A DNA stretch of 64,000 bases from an uncultured Rhodospirillales bacterium (GCA_903822185.1 CAIJOA010000026.1:27827-91826); one strand, 5' to 3'. Shown: positions 35,968 through 46,834, counted from the first letter of the stretch. Notes: generated by a model not told the origin, from the letters alone. Translations and numbers: made by a program.

Positions 35968-36938
35968 TGTCCGACGAGAACCAACATTGGGTACCAAAGT
36001 TCTTGATAAAAAATTTCGCCGATACTGACGGGCGCGTGTTCTGCCTAAATATCAAGACAGACGAAATTACAAAACCTCCCCCGAAATACGCGGCATCCAG
36101 CCCAGGATTTAACAACTTCTCAACAGAAGGCGGCGCGGTCTCTTTCGAAGATCAACTGGAAAAAATAGAAACTTCGGCTGCACCGGCCCTAAGACGGATA
36201 GTCAACTCACGATCAATTGCAGGACTGACTGAGAAGCAGCGGATTGATGTCAGTAATTTCATCGCAGCACAGAGCTTCAGGACCGAAGCTTTTTATAAGG
36301 GGCTAGACACTGCCCAACATCGAGAAAACTTTGGCTCCGTATTTTCAGCGTTGTGGCGAAGCGCCTTTCTTTTATCTGCCGAAATACTTCGCCGTAAATG
36401 GGCGATCATGACAATTGAAAACGACGAAATTTTCTATTTGGGGGATCACCCTGTTGTACTTCAGCACACAGAGAACCCTTCATCCGATCAAGATTTGGGG
36501 TTCGACATACAAGGCGTGGAAGCATTCCTCCCTCTCACGCCCAAATGCGCGCTTTATATGCCGTGCGCATCTACAAGCCAGGAAATAATATCCGGATATG
36601 AAAATGCCTTGGCAGCTCCTGAAATTATTCGTTTGGCAAAACTTCAGGGAAATGACGCGCTGATAGACACAGAAAAATTTCTAGAAATTTCGCGACGCAT
36701 AATGCGAAACACCAGAGAACTTTATGAGGCATTCACGATAGGTTCGGCTTTCGTGGCCACCTCTGAGAACATCGAGAATCTGAATTATTTGCAATGCGCT
36801 TGGGCGCACGCTGCAGTCTATTCAAACAAACGAGATTTTATATTTGCCAAAAAAGTATTCCGTCAATCACCCCAATACAGAAGCACTGTGAAAGTGAAGC
36901 TTGGGACATTTGACGTTCGAAGCAGAAATAACACCTAG
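35967..36938 (+). CDS. DUF4238 protein
   Basis: This 323-residue protein begins SDENQHWVPKFLIKNFAD, the diagnostic N-terminal motif of DUF4238 (QHWVPKF-x-LKNF). It includes the conserved FYLGDHPVVL and EAFLPLTPKCALYMP blocks. The biochemical function of the family is unknown to me. The GTG start overlaps the HTH stop (TAGTG), so translation depends on re-initiation. The coding DNA is richer in A+T than flanking genes, suggesting recent acquisition. It is the third gene of a compact cassette that may act as a defence or toxin unit; that is speculation. Confidence 0.82.
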   Translation: MSDENQHWVPKFLIKNFADTDGRVFCLNIKTDEITKPPPKYAASSPGFNNFSTEGGAVSFEDQLEKIETSAAPALRRIVNSRSIAGLTEKQRIDVSNFIAAQSFRTEAFYKGLDTAQHRENFGSVFSALWRSAFLLSAEILRRKWAIMTIENDEIFYLGDHPVVLQHTENPSSDQDLGFDIQGVEAFLPLTPKCALYMPCASTSQEIISGYENALAAPEIIRLAKLQGNDALIDTEKFLEISRRIMRNTRELYEAFTIGSAFVATSENIENLNYLQCAWAHAAVYSNKRDFIFAKKVFRQSPQYRSTVKVKLGTFDVRSRNNT

Positions 36939-36973
36939 CTTTAATTTGATGAATTAGATCTCGCGATTTTCAC

Positions 36974-37052
36974 TATTCACCCCCGGTCCATACACCGCCG
37001 CAATACGCGCTTCCTGAGAATCCAAAGTCCTTAAGGCGGAATTACGCCGCAA
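36974..37052 (-). pseudogene. Decayed fragment of a methylmalonyl-CoA mutase B12 domain
   Basis: Read on the minus strand, 37052-37030 encodes GCGVIPP and then, after a stop and frame change, 37013-36974 encodes DSQEARIAAVYGPGVN. These match [28 protein letters not shown] of the intact mutase gene, which ends only 20 bp to the right. Nucleotide similarity extends across the block. It is a remnant of a duplicated or second mutase gene lying between the intact copy and the foreign-looking cassette. Confidence 0.7.
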
Positions 37053-37071
37053 CCCATACGTCTCGCCTGCT

Positions 37072-39249
<2,178 letters not shown>

Positions 39250-39282
39250 GGGCGCGATTATAGCGCGATGAAGGAAAGGCGG

Positions 39283-40383
39283 TTAGACCCGTCGCAGGGT
39301 ATGCCGGACGACCAGCGCCGCCGTCAAAAGGCACAACGCACCGGCCTGGTGCGTCACCGCGATGTGGAGTTGCACGACCGAGAGCAAGGTCGAAATGCCC
39401 AGCACGACCTGCAAACAAGCGAGAAAGAAGAACACATGCAGCGCGTTGCGTTGGCCCGGCGTCAGCGGCGCGCGCGCGCCGAAGAACCAGAGCAGCGCGA
39501 TCACCAGCCAGGTCGTTTCGGCAAGGATGCGATGATCGAACTGGATGCTGGACAGATTTTCGAACCAGTTCAGCCAGAACGGCGTCAGGTGCCAATAGTC
39601 CGGCGGCACGAAGCGGCCTTCCATCAAGGGGAAGGTGTTGTCGAGATACCCGGCGCGCGTCCCCGCGACGAAGGCGCCGGCGACGAGGGTGATGAAGACG
39701 AGGATCAGCGCAAGGGTCGCGGTGTGACGCAGGCCCGCTATACCTTTCACGTCATTCCCGCGAAAGCGGGAATCCATGTCGCCACCGCTGGATTCCCGCT
39801 TTCGCGGGAATGACGACGAAACAAGTAGATCGAGCGCCACCCACAGCATCGCAAGATAGATCACCACCGCCATCGCGAGATGCGCGGCCAGCCGATACTG
39901 ACTGACCTCGATCCGATCCTGCAGGCCGCTCGCCACCATGTACCAGCCGAGCGCGCCTTGCAGCCCGCCCAGCACGAACAGACCGATCAGCGGCATCACC
40001 AGACGCCGCGCGATCTGACCGCGCACGAGGAAATAAAGAAACGGCAGCGCGAACGCGGCACCGATCACCCGGCCCAACAGGCGATGGATATATTCCCAAA
40101 AATAGATGTGCTTGAAGTCGCTCAGGCTCATATCCGAATGGATAGCCTGATATTGCGGAATGGCCTGATAGCGCGTGAACGCGTCTTGCCATTGCGCCTC
40201 GTTCAGCGGCGGCAGGACGCCTTCGATCGGTTTCCATTGCGTAATCGAAAGACCCGATTCCGTCAGCCGGGTGATGCCGCCGATCAGCACCATCAGAAAG
40301 ATCAGCGCGCAGCAAGCGAGCAACCAGATCGCAATCGCCCGATCGTTCGACGCGGCGCGCGACGAGGCCGGAACCGCGACCAT
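39283..40383 (-). CDS. ctaA: Heme A synthase (CtaA/COX15 type 2)
   Basis: CtaA oxidises heme O to heme A for cytochrome c oxidase. The 366-residue membrane protein has eight predicted helices and the family blocks GGITRLTESGLSITQWKPIEGVLPP, FWEYIHRLLGRVIG with a heme-ligand His, and FDHRILAETTW. Residues about 190-212 (FPRKRESSGGDMDSRFRGND) are encoded by an in-frame palindromic repeat (39750-39815) inserted in a loop between helices. The start immediately abuts the stop of the TerB-like gene. Confidence 0.95.
   Translation of the reverse strand: MVAVPASSRAASNDRAIAIWLLACCALIFLMVLIGGITRLTESGLSITQWKPIEGVLPPLNEAQWQDAFTRYQAIPQYQAIHSDMSLSDFKHIYFWEYIHRLLGRVIGAAFALPFLYFLVRGQIARRLVMPLIGLFVLGGLQGALGWYMVASGLQDRIEVSQYRLAAHLAMAVVIYLAMLWVALDLLVSSSFPRKRESSGGDMDSRFRGNDVKGIAGLRHTATLALILVFITLVAGAFVAGTRAGYLDNTFPLMEGRFVPPDYWHLTPFWLNWFENLSSIQFDHRILAETTWLVIALLWFFGARAPLTPGQRNALHVFFFLACLQVVLGISTLLSVVQLHIAVTHQAGALCLLTAALVVRHTLRRV
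39750..39815. repeat. REPIN-like palindromic element inside ctaA
   Basis: A 27-bp unit at 39750-39776 (CGTCATTCCCGCGAAAGCGG and seven more bases) recurs inverted at 39789-39815. Each arm also folds on itself around GAAA/TTTC. The 66-bp element is 22 codons long and keeps ctaA in frame. Such ATTCCCGC-GAAAGCGGGAAT repeats are dispersed in many proteobacteria and are normally intergenic. Confidence 0.9.
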
Positions 40384-40788
40384 TTAGACGCGGGTGAAAC
40401 GCGCGCGGGCGCCGCGTTCGATCGCCGCGGCGACCAGCCGATCGAGGGTCAAGCGATGGCGCAGCAATTCGAGCAGACGCAGCGCCTCTTGGCTGGGCTC
40501 GCCGCCCGCCGCCGCGACATCACACGCGACGGCATAAGCCGTCTCGCGCAGTTTCGGCGGGATCGCGGATTTAACGTTTTTCAGCGCCTCTTCCAGCCCA
40601 GCATCGCGGCCGAGCATCATCGCGCAGTCTTTGAGATCCTTGGTGATGCGCTTGTTGTCGTAGTCGGCGAAGACCGGCAGGTGATTGACGATGTCACCGA
40701 TGATCCGCAGCTCGGAATCGGCCATGTCGTTATCGGCGGCGGATACCATGACCATGATGTAAATGAGCGCGGCTTGCGGATCGATCAT
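40384..40788 (-). CDS. TerB-like (tellurite-resistance family) protein
   Basis: This 134-residue all-helical protein begins MIDPQAALIYIMVMVSAADNDMADSELRIIGDIV. The AADN-D-xE-x pattern is the acidic metal-binding helix typical of TerB-like domains. Ala-rich helices follow (KLRETAYAVACDVAAAGGEPSQEALRLLELL). The role in the cell is unknown. Its stop codon directly touches the ctaA start, so the two genes share a transcript. Confidence 0.8.
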   Translation of the reverse strand: MIDPQAALIYIMVMVSAADNDMADSELRIIGDIVNHLPVFADYDNKRITKDLKDCAMMLGRDAGLEEALKNVKSAIPPKLRETAYAVACDVAAAGGEPSQEALRLLELLRHRLTLDRLVAAAIERGARARFTRV

Positions 40789-40893
40789 GGAAGGTCCTTT
40801 ACGGTACGGGCCCAGTCCGGGCTGTTGCGAGACGGCCGCATGAACGGCAGCGGCGGCTGTCCAGCAGCCGCCTTATCGGCTAAGGTCCGGGAT

Positions 40894-41463
40894 ATGAAAG
40901 AAGTTCCCGCCGCGCGCAACCTCTCGCTTCGGCTCGCCTTAAGCCCCGCCCGGGCATTGCCCCTGCTGATGCTGATGGGCGCGGTACTGGCGGCATGCGG
41001 TTCGACCGTTTCAGGCCCGGCCCTCGCCGAAGCCGACCGTAACGCCCAGGCCGCCTTCACCGACTGTAACAATCAACTGCGCAGCGGCAAAATCCGGTCC
41101 TATCGTTTGATGGTCGAATGCGCCGCGCCGCGCGTGACCCAAGCCTATCAAATGGCCGGCTATCCTTTCACCGACCTGGTCAATCTCGATCTTGCCGCCT
41201 GGCGTCTCGGCGCCGACCGAATCGATGCAGGCCTGGTTCCTCCCGCCGACGTCTATCGCGATCTCGGCGAGTTGGACCATCGTATCCTCGTCGAACGCGA
41301 ACGCCGCATGGCCGGCCGCCGTGGCGGTGGCATCGGCGCCGACCCGACACCGCCCGAGCAAATGCTGGCAGGCCTGAACACTTTGACCGGCCGCACCGTC
41401 CCACCGCCGACCAACGGCAACGGCAACTGCTTCAAGGTCGGTACCTTCACGCACTGCGATTGA
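40894..41463 (+). CDS. Small lipoprotein, unknown function
   Basis: This 189-residue protein has a signal sequence ending in LAAC (about residues 32-35, then GSTVSGP), so lipidation of Cys35 is likely. The mature part is hydrophilic and helical (EADRNAQAAFTDCNNQLRSGKIRSYRLMVECAAPRV...). It has a Gly/Pro-rich tail with two more cysteines (NGNCFKVGTFTHCD). I do not recognise a family. The start Met is preceded by TAAGG at 40881-40885. A palindromic repeat follows the stop. Confidence 0.72.
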   Translation: MKEVPAARNLSLRLALSPARALPLLMLMGAVLAACGSTVSGPALAEADRNAQAAFTDCNNQLRSGKIRSYRLMVECAAPRVTQAYQMAGYPFTDLVNLDLAAWRLGADRIDAGLVPPADVYRDLGELDHRILVERERRMAGRRGGGIGADPTPPEQMLAGLNTLTGRTVPPPTNGNGNCFKVGTFTHCD

Positions 41464-41468
41464 GTTAA

Positions 41469-41540
41469 ATCCCCCTCACCCTCCCGCTAACGCGGGTCCC
41501 TCCCTCTCCCCGCCGGGGAGAGGGTTGGGGTGAGGGGGAT
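41469..41540. repeat. Palindromic CCCCCTCACCC repeat, copy 1
   Basis: ATCCCCCTCACC (41469-41480) is inverted as GGTGAGGGGGAT (41529-41540), with inner CTCCCCG/CGGGGAG pairing. The same family occurs at 44349-44456. It lies between convergent genes and touches the stop of the helicase gene, so it may also terminate transcription. Confidence 0.8.
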
Positions 41541-44278
41541 CAGTGTTTCAAAAACGCCGCCGTCTGTTCGATCGCTTCTTTCAATCCGACACGCTGTACC
41601 TCGACGCCTTCCGGGAAAGCCCCGAGGAGGCGTGACGGCATCTGCCGATCCAACAATACGAACACGCCGGCGTCATCCGCGCGCCGCACCAACCGCCCGA
41701 AGGCCTGGCGCAGCCGCAGCCGCGTGAGCATGTCGTCGTAATTCGCGCCGCCGAAACGGCCGCGCCGCGCCTTGTGCAAAATATCGGGACGTGGCCAGGG
41801 CACACGGTCGAAGACCACGAGGCGCAGCGACCGCCCCGGCACGTCGATACCGTCACGCATCGCGTCGGTGCCGAGCAAACATGCATCCTCCTCGGCGCGG
41901 AAGATATCCACCAGCGTCGCCGTATCCATCGCATCGACATGCTGCGCCAACAGCGTCATGCCTTTTGCCGCCAGCGGCGCGGCGATGCGGTCATGTACCG
42001 CGCGCAGACGCGCGATGGCGGTGAACAATCCGAGCGCGCCACCGCCCGATGCCTCGAACAAGGCGCGATAGGCGCCGGCGATTTGGCCGACATCCTCACG
42101 CCGCACGTCATTGACGATGAAGACGCGCGTCTGCGCCTTGTAATCGAACGGTGATGGCACCCGCGCGCGCATCGGCACGCTGAGGATATGCGCCGCGCCG
42201 CTGCGCGCTTCGGCGGCTTCCCAATCACGGATCGGATCGCCGCTGCCGTCGGTCAGTGTCGCCGAGGTGACGAGAACGCCATGCGCCTCTTTCATCACAT
42301 GTTCGGCAAAGGGCCGCATCGGATCGACCCAATGGCGATGCATGCCGACATCGAATTCGGTGTTGTCGCTGCGATCGAGCGCCAGCCAATCGACGAAGTC
42401 GGGCGTCGAGTCCGCGTCGATCGCGGCGAGCATCGAACGCCAGCCGGCCAGCGCCATGACGCCGCGCCGCTGCAAGCCCTTCAACGCGGCTTCGATGCGG
42501 ATGCGCGTATTGCTTTCGAGATCGGCGGCTTCGTCTTCGAGCCGCGTTTGCAGCCGTTTGCACAAGGTCTTGATCGGCACTTCGATCTCGGCGAGCTTGC
42601 GCGAGAGTTGCTTGGCCGCATCCGGCAGTTCGTCGATGCAGGGACGCAGATCGGTCTCGAGGCTGTAGCCCGTATCGCGCGACGAGGAGCGCGCGAGAAT
42701 TTGCTGGCGCACGAAGCCAAGGAAGATTTCAAACGGTCCCTGCGCGCGGCCTTCCTGCAATCGTTGCGACCAGCCATCGGCTGGGAGGACGCGCGCGGTC
42801 ATCAGGATATCGATGAGCGCCTTCTCCGCCGGCTCATCATCAACGACGAGATCTTCGATTCGCCGGCGTAAGCCGCGCGCGCGCGAACGGCCACGGCCTT
42901 CATTGCCGAGAATCCAGCGCCGCAGTTCGACGCCTTCCTGGCCGCTGAGCGCGAGTGAGAAGGCACTGTCGGCGGCATCGAACAGATGATGCCCTTCATC
43001 GAAAACGTACCGCGTCGGCAGGAACGAATCATCGAGGCCGCCCAGCGCCGCCTGGATCATCACCAGCGCATGATTGGCGACGACGAGACGTGCCCGCCGC
43101 GCACGGCGCACACTCTTCTCGATGAAGCAGCGGTGATAATGCGGACAGGCCGAATGGATACATTCACCGCGCCGGTCGGCGAGGCCGATAGTTTGCGCGC
43201 GGCCTTCCAGTTCGGGCAGCCAGCCGGGCAGATCGCCGCCGACCATGTCGCCGTCACGCGTCGCGCCGATCCAGCGCGCCAGAAGTCCCAACGCCACAGC
43301 ATCGAACGGCCGCATCGCCATCTGCCCGACGCTTTCCTCGTAATTGAGGAGACAGAGATAATTCTCGCGGCCTTTACGGACGACGACCTTGCGGTTGCGT
43401 TCGGCCGGATCGGGATAAAGCCGGACAAGCTCGCCGGCGATCTGATGCTGCAGGTTGCGCGTGAAGGTCGAGATCCAGACCGCGCCCTCGTTCTTTTCCG
43501 CCCAGACGCTGGCCGGTGCGACATAGCCCAAGGTCTTGCCGACGCCGGTGCCCGCTTCGGCAAGAACCAGCGCCGGTTCATCGGGCACGGCGCGCGGCCG
43601 GAACGCGGCGCTGACGGCGGCGGCGTAGTCGGCTTGTTGCGGCCGCGCTTCGGAATGCGCGCCGAGAAGTTCGGCGAGACGCGTGCGTGCTTCGCTTTCC
43701 TCGACCGGGATATTGCCCGGTGGTGGTTCGGGTGCGAATTCCGACCATTCGGGCAGCTTGCGCCATTGCGCCATGCCGTCGGCGCCGCGGCCTTCGACGC
43801 GCGGCAAGGCCGCCAGCACCGCACCGCCCCACCCCCAGCCGGCTTTCGCCATCGCCTCGGCGATCGAACGCGCTTCACCATCGGTGGTCCGGCTGAGATG
43901 CCGCAGCAATGCTTGCGCCACGGTGATGAGACTGAGCGCTTCGTCTTCAAGCCCGTTCGGCGCCGACAGGCCCAGCGCCGCCGCGAGGCCACGCGGCGTC
44001 GGCAGACAGAACCGCGCCGGAAAAACGAAGGCATAAAGCTCCAGCAGATCGAACGCGGGAAACAGCGGCACGCCGAGCCGCCGCGCCGTCGCCTTGGCAT
44101 GACAGAGCAACGGCGGCGTGGCTTTGACTCGCCTACCGGCATCGGTCAGCGACAGCGTTTCGATCTCGCCATCGGCACTAACCCATCCCGCCGCACTGAC
44201 ACCCGCGACCAGCGCCGGCGCATCCGGCAGCACGACCATGTCGATCTCGGTTGGAGCGGGATATTCGATGTTAGGCAC
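41540..44278 (-). CDS. DinG/XPD-like ATP-dependent DNA helicase
   Basis: This 912-residue superfamily-2 helicase has an N-terminal region of about 230 residues. Walker A is AEAGTGVGKT (about residue 240). Iron-sulfur cysteines lie in CLLNYEES and CIHSACPHYHRC, the Walker B box is DEGH in VFDEGHHLFDAAD, and the C-terminal motif VI block is RLRQAFGRLVRRADD. DinG-type enzymes unwind D-loops, R-loops and G4 DNA 5' to 3'. The start codon at 44278 is GTG with no clear ribosome binding site; Met14 (44239) is an alternative. Confidence 0.9.
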   Translation of the reverse strand: MPNIEYPAPTEIDMVVLPDAPALVAGVSAAGWVSADGEIETLSLTDAGRRVKATPPLLCHAKATARRLGVPLFPAFDLLELYAFVFPARFCLPTPRGLAAALGLSAPNGLEDEALSLITVAQALLRHLSRTTDGEARSIAEAMAKAGWGWGGAVLAALPRVEGRGADGMAQWRKLPEWSEFAPEPPPGNIPVEESEARTRLAELLGAHSEARPQQADYAAAVSAAFRPRAVPDEPALVLAEAGTGVGKTLGYVAPASVWAEKNEGAVWISTFTRNLQHQIAGELVRLYPDPAERNRKVVVRKGRENYLCLLNYEESVGQMAMRPFDAVALGLLARWIGATRDGDMVGGDLPGWLPELEGRAQTIGLADRRGECIHSACPHYHRCFIEKSVRRARRARLVVANHALVMIQAALGGLDDSFLPTRYVFDEGHHLFDAADSAFSLALSGQEGVELRRWILGNEGRGRSRARGLRRRIEDLVVDDEPAEKALIDILMTARVLPADGWSQRLQEGRAQGPFEIFLGFVRQQILARSSSRDTGYSLETDLRPCIDELPDAAKQLSRKLAEIEVPIKTLCKRLQTRLEDEAADLESNTRIRIEAALKGLQRRGVMALAGWRSMLAAIDADSTPDFVDWLALDRSDNTEFDVGMHRHWVDPMRPFAEHVMKEAHGVLVTSATLTDGSGDPIRDWEAAEARSGAAHILSVPMRARVPSPFDYKAQTRVFIVNDVRREDVGQIAGAYRALFEASGGGALGLFTAIARLRAVHDRIAAPLAAKGMTLLAQHVDAMDTATLVDIFRAEEDACLLGTDAMRDGIDVPGRSLRLVVFDRVPWPRPDILHKARRGRFGGANYDDMLTRLRLRQAFGRLVRRADDAGVFVLLDRQMPSRLLGAFPEGVEVQRVGLKEAIEQTAAFLKH

Positions 44279-44348
44279 GCGAAGGATATAGACGCGTTTG
44301 ACGGTTTGGTCACGTTTCGTTCGAGTGTGCGAAGCATCTCTTATGAAG

Positions 44349-44456
44349 CCCCCTCACCCTCCCGCTCGCGCGGCCCCTCCCTCTCCCCGCTGGGGCGAGG
44401 TGCTCGATGCAGATTCTCCCTCGCCCCCTTGGGGGAGAGGGTTGGGGTGAGGGGGA
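44349..44456. repeat. Palindromic CCCCCTCACCC repeat, copy 2
   Basis: CCCCCTCACC (44349-44358) is inverted as GGTGAGGGGG (44446-44455). The interior holds CTCTCCCC and GGGGGAGAGG arms. It is the longer version of the element at 41469-41540, so the helicase gene is flanked by the same repeat family on both sides. Confidence 0.8.
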
Positions 44457-44526
44457 TCGCACGGCCTAACATCGAATCGTCATCCAACCCTTGTCGCCGA
44501 CACCACCCCTGCGCTAGCGTTTGAGG

Positions 44527-45615
44527 ATGTCCTCGTTGTTTGATTTTGGCGTGCCGTTGCTGCGTCTGCTGCCGGCCGAGACGGCGCATACGGTGACGAT
44601 CCGGGCGCTGGCCGCCGGCATTGCGCCGCGCACCCGGCCGGCCGATCCGCCCAGCCTCGCGACGAAACTGTGGGGGCTCAATTTTCCCAATCCGATCGGC
44701 CTCGCCGCCGGCTTCGACAAGAACGCCGAAGTGCCGGATGCGATGCTGGCCTTTGGCTTTGGCTTCGTCGAAGCGGGCACGATCACGCCGCTGCCGCAAA
44801 AGGGCAATCCGAAGCCACGCCTGTTCCGTCTGCCGGAAGACCGCGCGGTCATCAACCGGCTCGGCTTCAACGGCGGCGGACTCGAACCGGCGGCGCAACG
44901 CCTGGCGTTGCGGCACAATCAACCGGGCATCGTCGGCGCCAATATCGGCAAGAACCGCGACACCCAGGACGATATTGGCGATTACGTTCAGGGCGTGCGC
45001 GTTCTCGCGCCGCTAGCCGATTATCTGACCGTCAATATTTCGTCGCCCAACACACCGGGCCTGCGCGATCTGCAGCGCCGTAGCATGGTGATGCGGCTGA
45101 TCGGCGAATTGCTGGAAGCGCGCCAAAAGGCGACGCCGCATCATGCGCCGCCGTTGCTGGTGAAGATCGCGCCGGACTTGACTGCCGAGGAACGCGTCGA
45201 TCTGGCCGAAGCGGCCCTCTCTACCGACATCGACGGCCTGATCGTTTCGAACACCACCGTCGCGCGGCCGGCGAGCCTGCAGAGCCGATCGGCGCACGAG
45301 CCCGGCGGCCTCAGCGGCAAGCCGTTGTTCGCGGCATCGACCGCACTGGTCGCCGAGATGTATCGCCTGACCAGCGGGCGCGTACCGATCATCGGCGTCG
45401 GCGGCATCGCCTCGGGCGCGGACGCATATAAAAAGATTCGCGCCGGTGCATCGCTGGTGCAGCTTTACAGCGCGCTGGTCTTCCACGGCCCAGGCCTCGT
45501 GCAGGATATCGCGCGCGATCTCGCGGCGTTGTTGGCGCGGGACGGGTTCACCTCGATATCGGCCGCCGTCGGCGCCGACGCACACTTGCCTTCGACGACA
45601 CCCCATGGCCTCTGA
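44527..45615 (+). CDS. pyrD: Dihydroorotate dehydrogenase (quinone), class 2
   Basis: PyrD oxidises dihydroorotate to orotate and passes electrons to the quinone pool. The 362-residue protein has an N-terminal amphipathic region (LFDFGVPLLRLLPAETAH) for membrane contact. FMN/substrate blocks are NPIGLAAGFDKNAE, NRLGFNGGG, GANIGKN, VNISSPNTPGLRDLQ with the catalytic Ser region, VKIAPDL, ISNTT-like VSNTTV and GVGGIASGADAYKKIRAGASLVQLYSA. The ATG at 44527 overlaps GAGG at 44523-44526, so the site is weak. It overlaps the HAD gene by 11 bp. Confidence 0.96.
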   Translation: MSSLFDFGVPLLRLLPAETAHTVTIRALAAGIAPRTRPADPPSLATKLWGLNFPNPIGLAAGFDKNAEVPDAMLAFGFGFVEAGTITPLPQKGNPKPRLFRLPEDRAVINRLGFNGGGLEPAAQRLALRHNQPGIVGANIGKNRDTQDDIGDYVQGVRVLAPLADYLTVNISSPNTPGLRDLQRRSMVMRLIGELLEARQKATPHHAPPLLVKIAPDLTAEERVDLAEAALSTDIDGLIVSNTTVARPASLQSRSAHEPGGLSGKPLFAASTALVAEMYRLTSGRVPIIGVGGIASGADAYKKIRAGASLVQLYSALVFHGPGLVQDIARDLAALLARDGFTSISAAVGADAHLPSTTPHGL

Positions 45616-46483
45616 TATCCGCATCCTGCCCGGCATCGGCGGGATCATCGATGCCTATGACGGCGTGATCCTTGATGTGTGGGGCGTGCTGCATGACGGC
45701 TCGAAGCCGTTTCCCGGCGTGCTCGATGCGCTGACCAAGCTGCGCGCCGCCGGCAAGAAAACGCTCGTCCTCTCCAACGCGCCGCGCCGCGCGGTACCGG
45801 TGTCGAAACGCTTGGCCGAGATCGGCGTACCGCGCGAGATGTACGATCACATCCATACGTCGGGCGAAGAAACCTGGACGCATCTCAAAAATCGCGACGA
45901 TGAATTTCATCGCTCGCTGGGCCGGCTCGCCTATCTGATCGCGCCGCCGAAGGACAACGACATCCTGCAGGACCTCGATGTCGAGCGCGTCGAGACGGTC
46001 GAAGAGGCCGAGTTCATTCTCAATACCGGCCCCTGGGGCTGGGATGAGAATACCGAGCGTTACGAAGAAATCCTGCAAGCAGCGCGCCGCCGTAATCTGA
46101 AAATGGTCTGCGCCAATCCCGATCTGGTCGTGCATCTGCAAGGCAAGGAAGCGATCTGCGCCGGCGCCATCGCGCAACGTTACGAAAAGATCGGCGGCAC
46201 CGTGCGCTGGCACGGCAAGCCGTATCCGACGACCTATGTCACCGCGCTGAAAAAGCTGGGCGTCGCCGACAAGCGCCGCATCATCGCCATCGGCGACAGC
46301 TTGCGCACCGATATCGCCGGCGCGAATGGCGCGGGCGTCGATTCATTGATCGTCGCGTCGGGAATTCATTACGAGGAATTCGGCTGTCCGCCGGACACGA
46401 TGCCCGATGCTGCACGGCTTGCCAAAGCCGCCGAGAAAGCCGGCGTTCATCCCGTCGCGGCGATGCGCGAGCTGCGTTGGTAG
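45605..46483 (+). CDS. HAD class IIA hydrolase-like protein (TIGR01459 type)
   Basis: This 292-residue haloacid-dehalogenase-superfamily protein is of the NagD/p-nitrophenylphosphatase kind. Motif I is modified: DVWGVLHDG in place of DxDGT/V, with Asp still at the nucleophile position. Motif II is LVLSNAPRR, motif III/IV is IIAIGDSLRTDIAGANGAG. This alphaproteobacterial group is of uncertain substrate and is often found near ribF or core metabolism genes. It starts 11 bp inside pyrD, suggesting coupled translation. Confidence 0.87.
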   Translation: MASDIRILPGIGGIIDAYDGVILDVWGVLHDGSKPFPGVLDALTKLRAAGKKTLVLSNAPRRAVPVSKRLAEIGVPREMYDHIHTSGEETWTHLKNRDDEFHRSLGRLAYLIAPPKDNDILQDLDVERVETVEEAEFILNTGPWGWDENTERYEEILQAARRRNLKMVCANPDLVVHLQGKEAICAGAIAQRYEKIGGTVRWHGKPYPTTYVTALKKLGVADKRRIIAIGDSLRTDIAGANGAGVDSLIVASGIHYEEFGCPPDTMPDAARLAKAAEKAGVHPVAAMRELRW

Positions 46484-46486
46484 CGC

Positions 46487-46834
46487 TTAATGCCCGCCGT
46501 GATCGGCGTGGTGCAGGATGATATCGGTAAGGCCCGTCTCGTAATCGAGACCCGCGCCGGTCAGCACCGCCGCATCGGGAAACATCGATTTCAGCAGACC
46601 TTTGCGCTCGAGGGCGACCCAGGCGGCTTGATTGAACAAGCCGGACGCATCGCGCGTCGCCACCATCGCATTGCCGAGATGAAAGTGATCGCCGTGCGGA
46701 TGCGGCAGATTCTCGACCACCACGCCCTCGCCTTCGGGACGGCCGTGATCGGGAAGACGGGCCAACGCCTGCAGCAAGGTTAACGTCCGGAGCTGCAGCG
46801 GGTTGAGATTGAGCGGATTACGTTTCGGTGCCAT
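46487..46834 (-). CDS. Conserved small protein with His-rich segments, unknown
   Basis: This 115-residue protein begins MAPKRNPLNLNPLQLRTLTLLQALARLP. It then has ENLPHPHGDHFHLGNAMVA and ends DIILHHADHGGH. The clustered histidines could bind metal. A helix-rich N-terminus suggests a winged-helix-like start, but I do not recognise a named family. It is convergent with the HAD gene (3-bp gap). The start could also be four or five codons upstream (MMRRMAPK). Confidence 0.7.
   Translation of the reverse strand: MAPKRNPLNLNPLQLRTLTLLQALARLPDHGRPEGEGVVVENLPHPHGDHFHLGNAMVATRDASGLFNQAAWVALERKGLLKSMFPDAAVLTGAGLDYETGLTDIILHHADHGGH

Noticed and set aside
39250..39282. Possible cobalamin riboswitch before the B12-dependent mutase gene
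   Set aside because: Only 33 bp separate it from ctaA and no B12-box-like sequence is seen.
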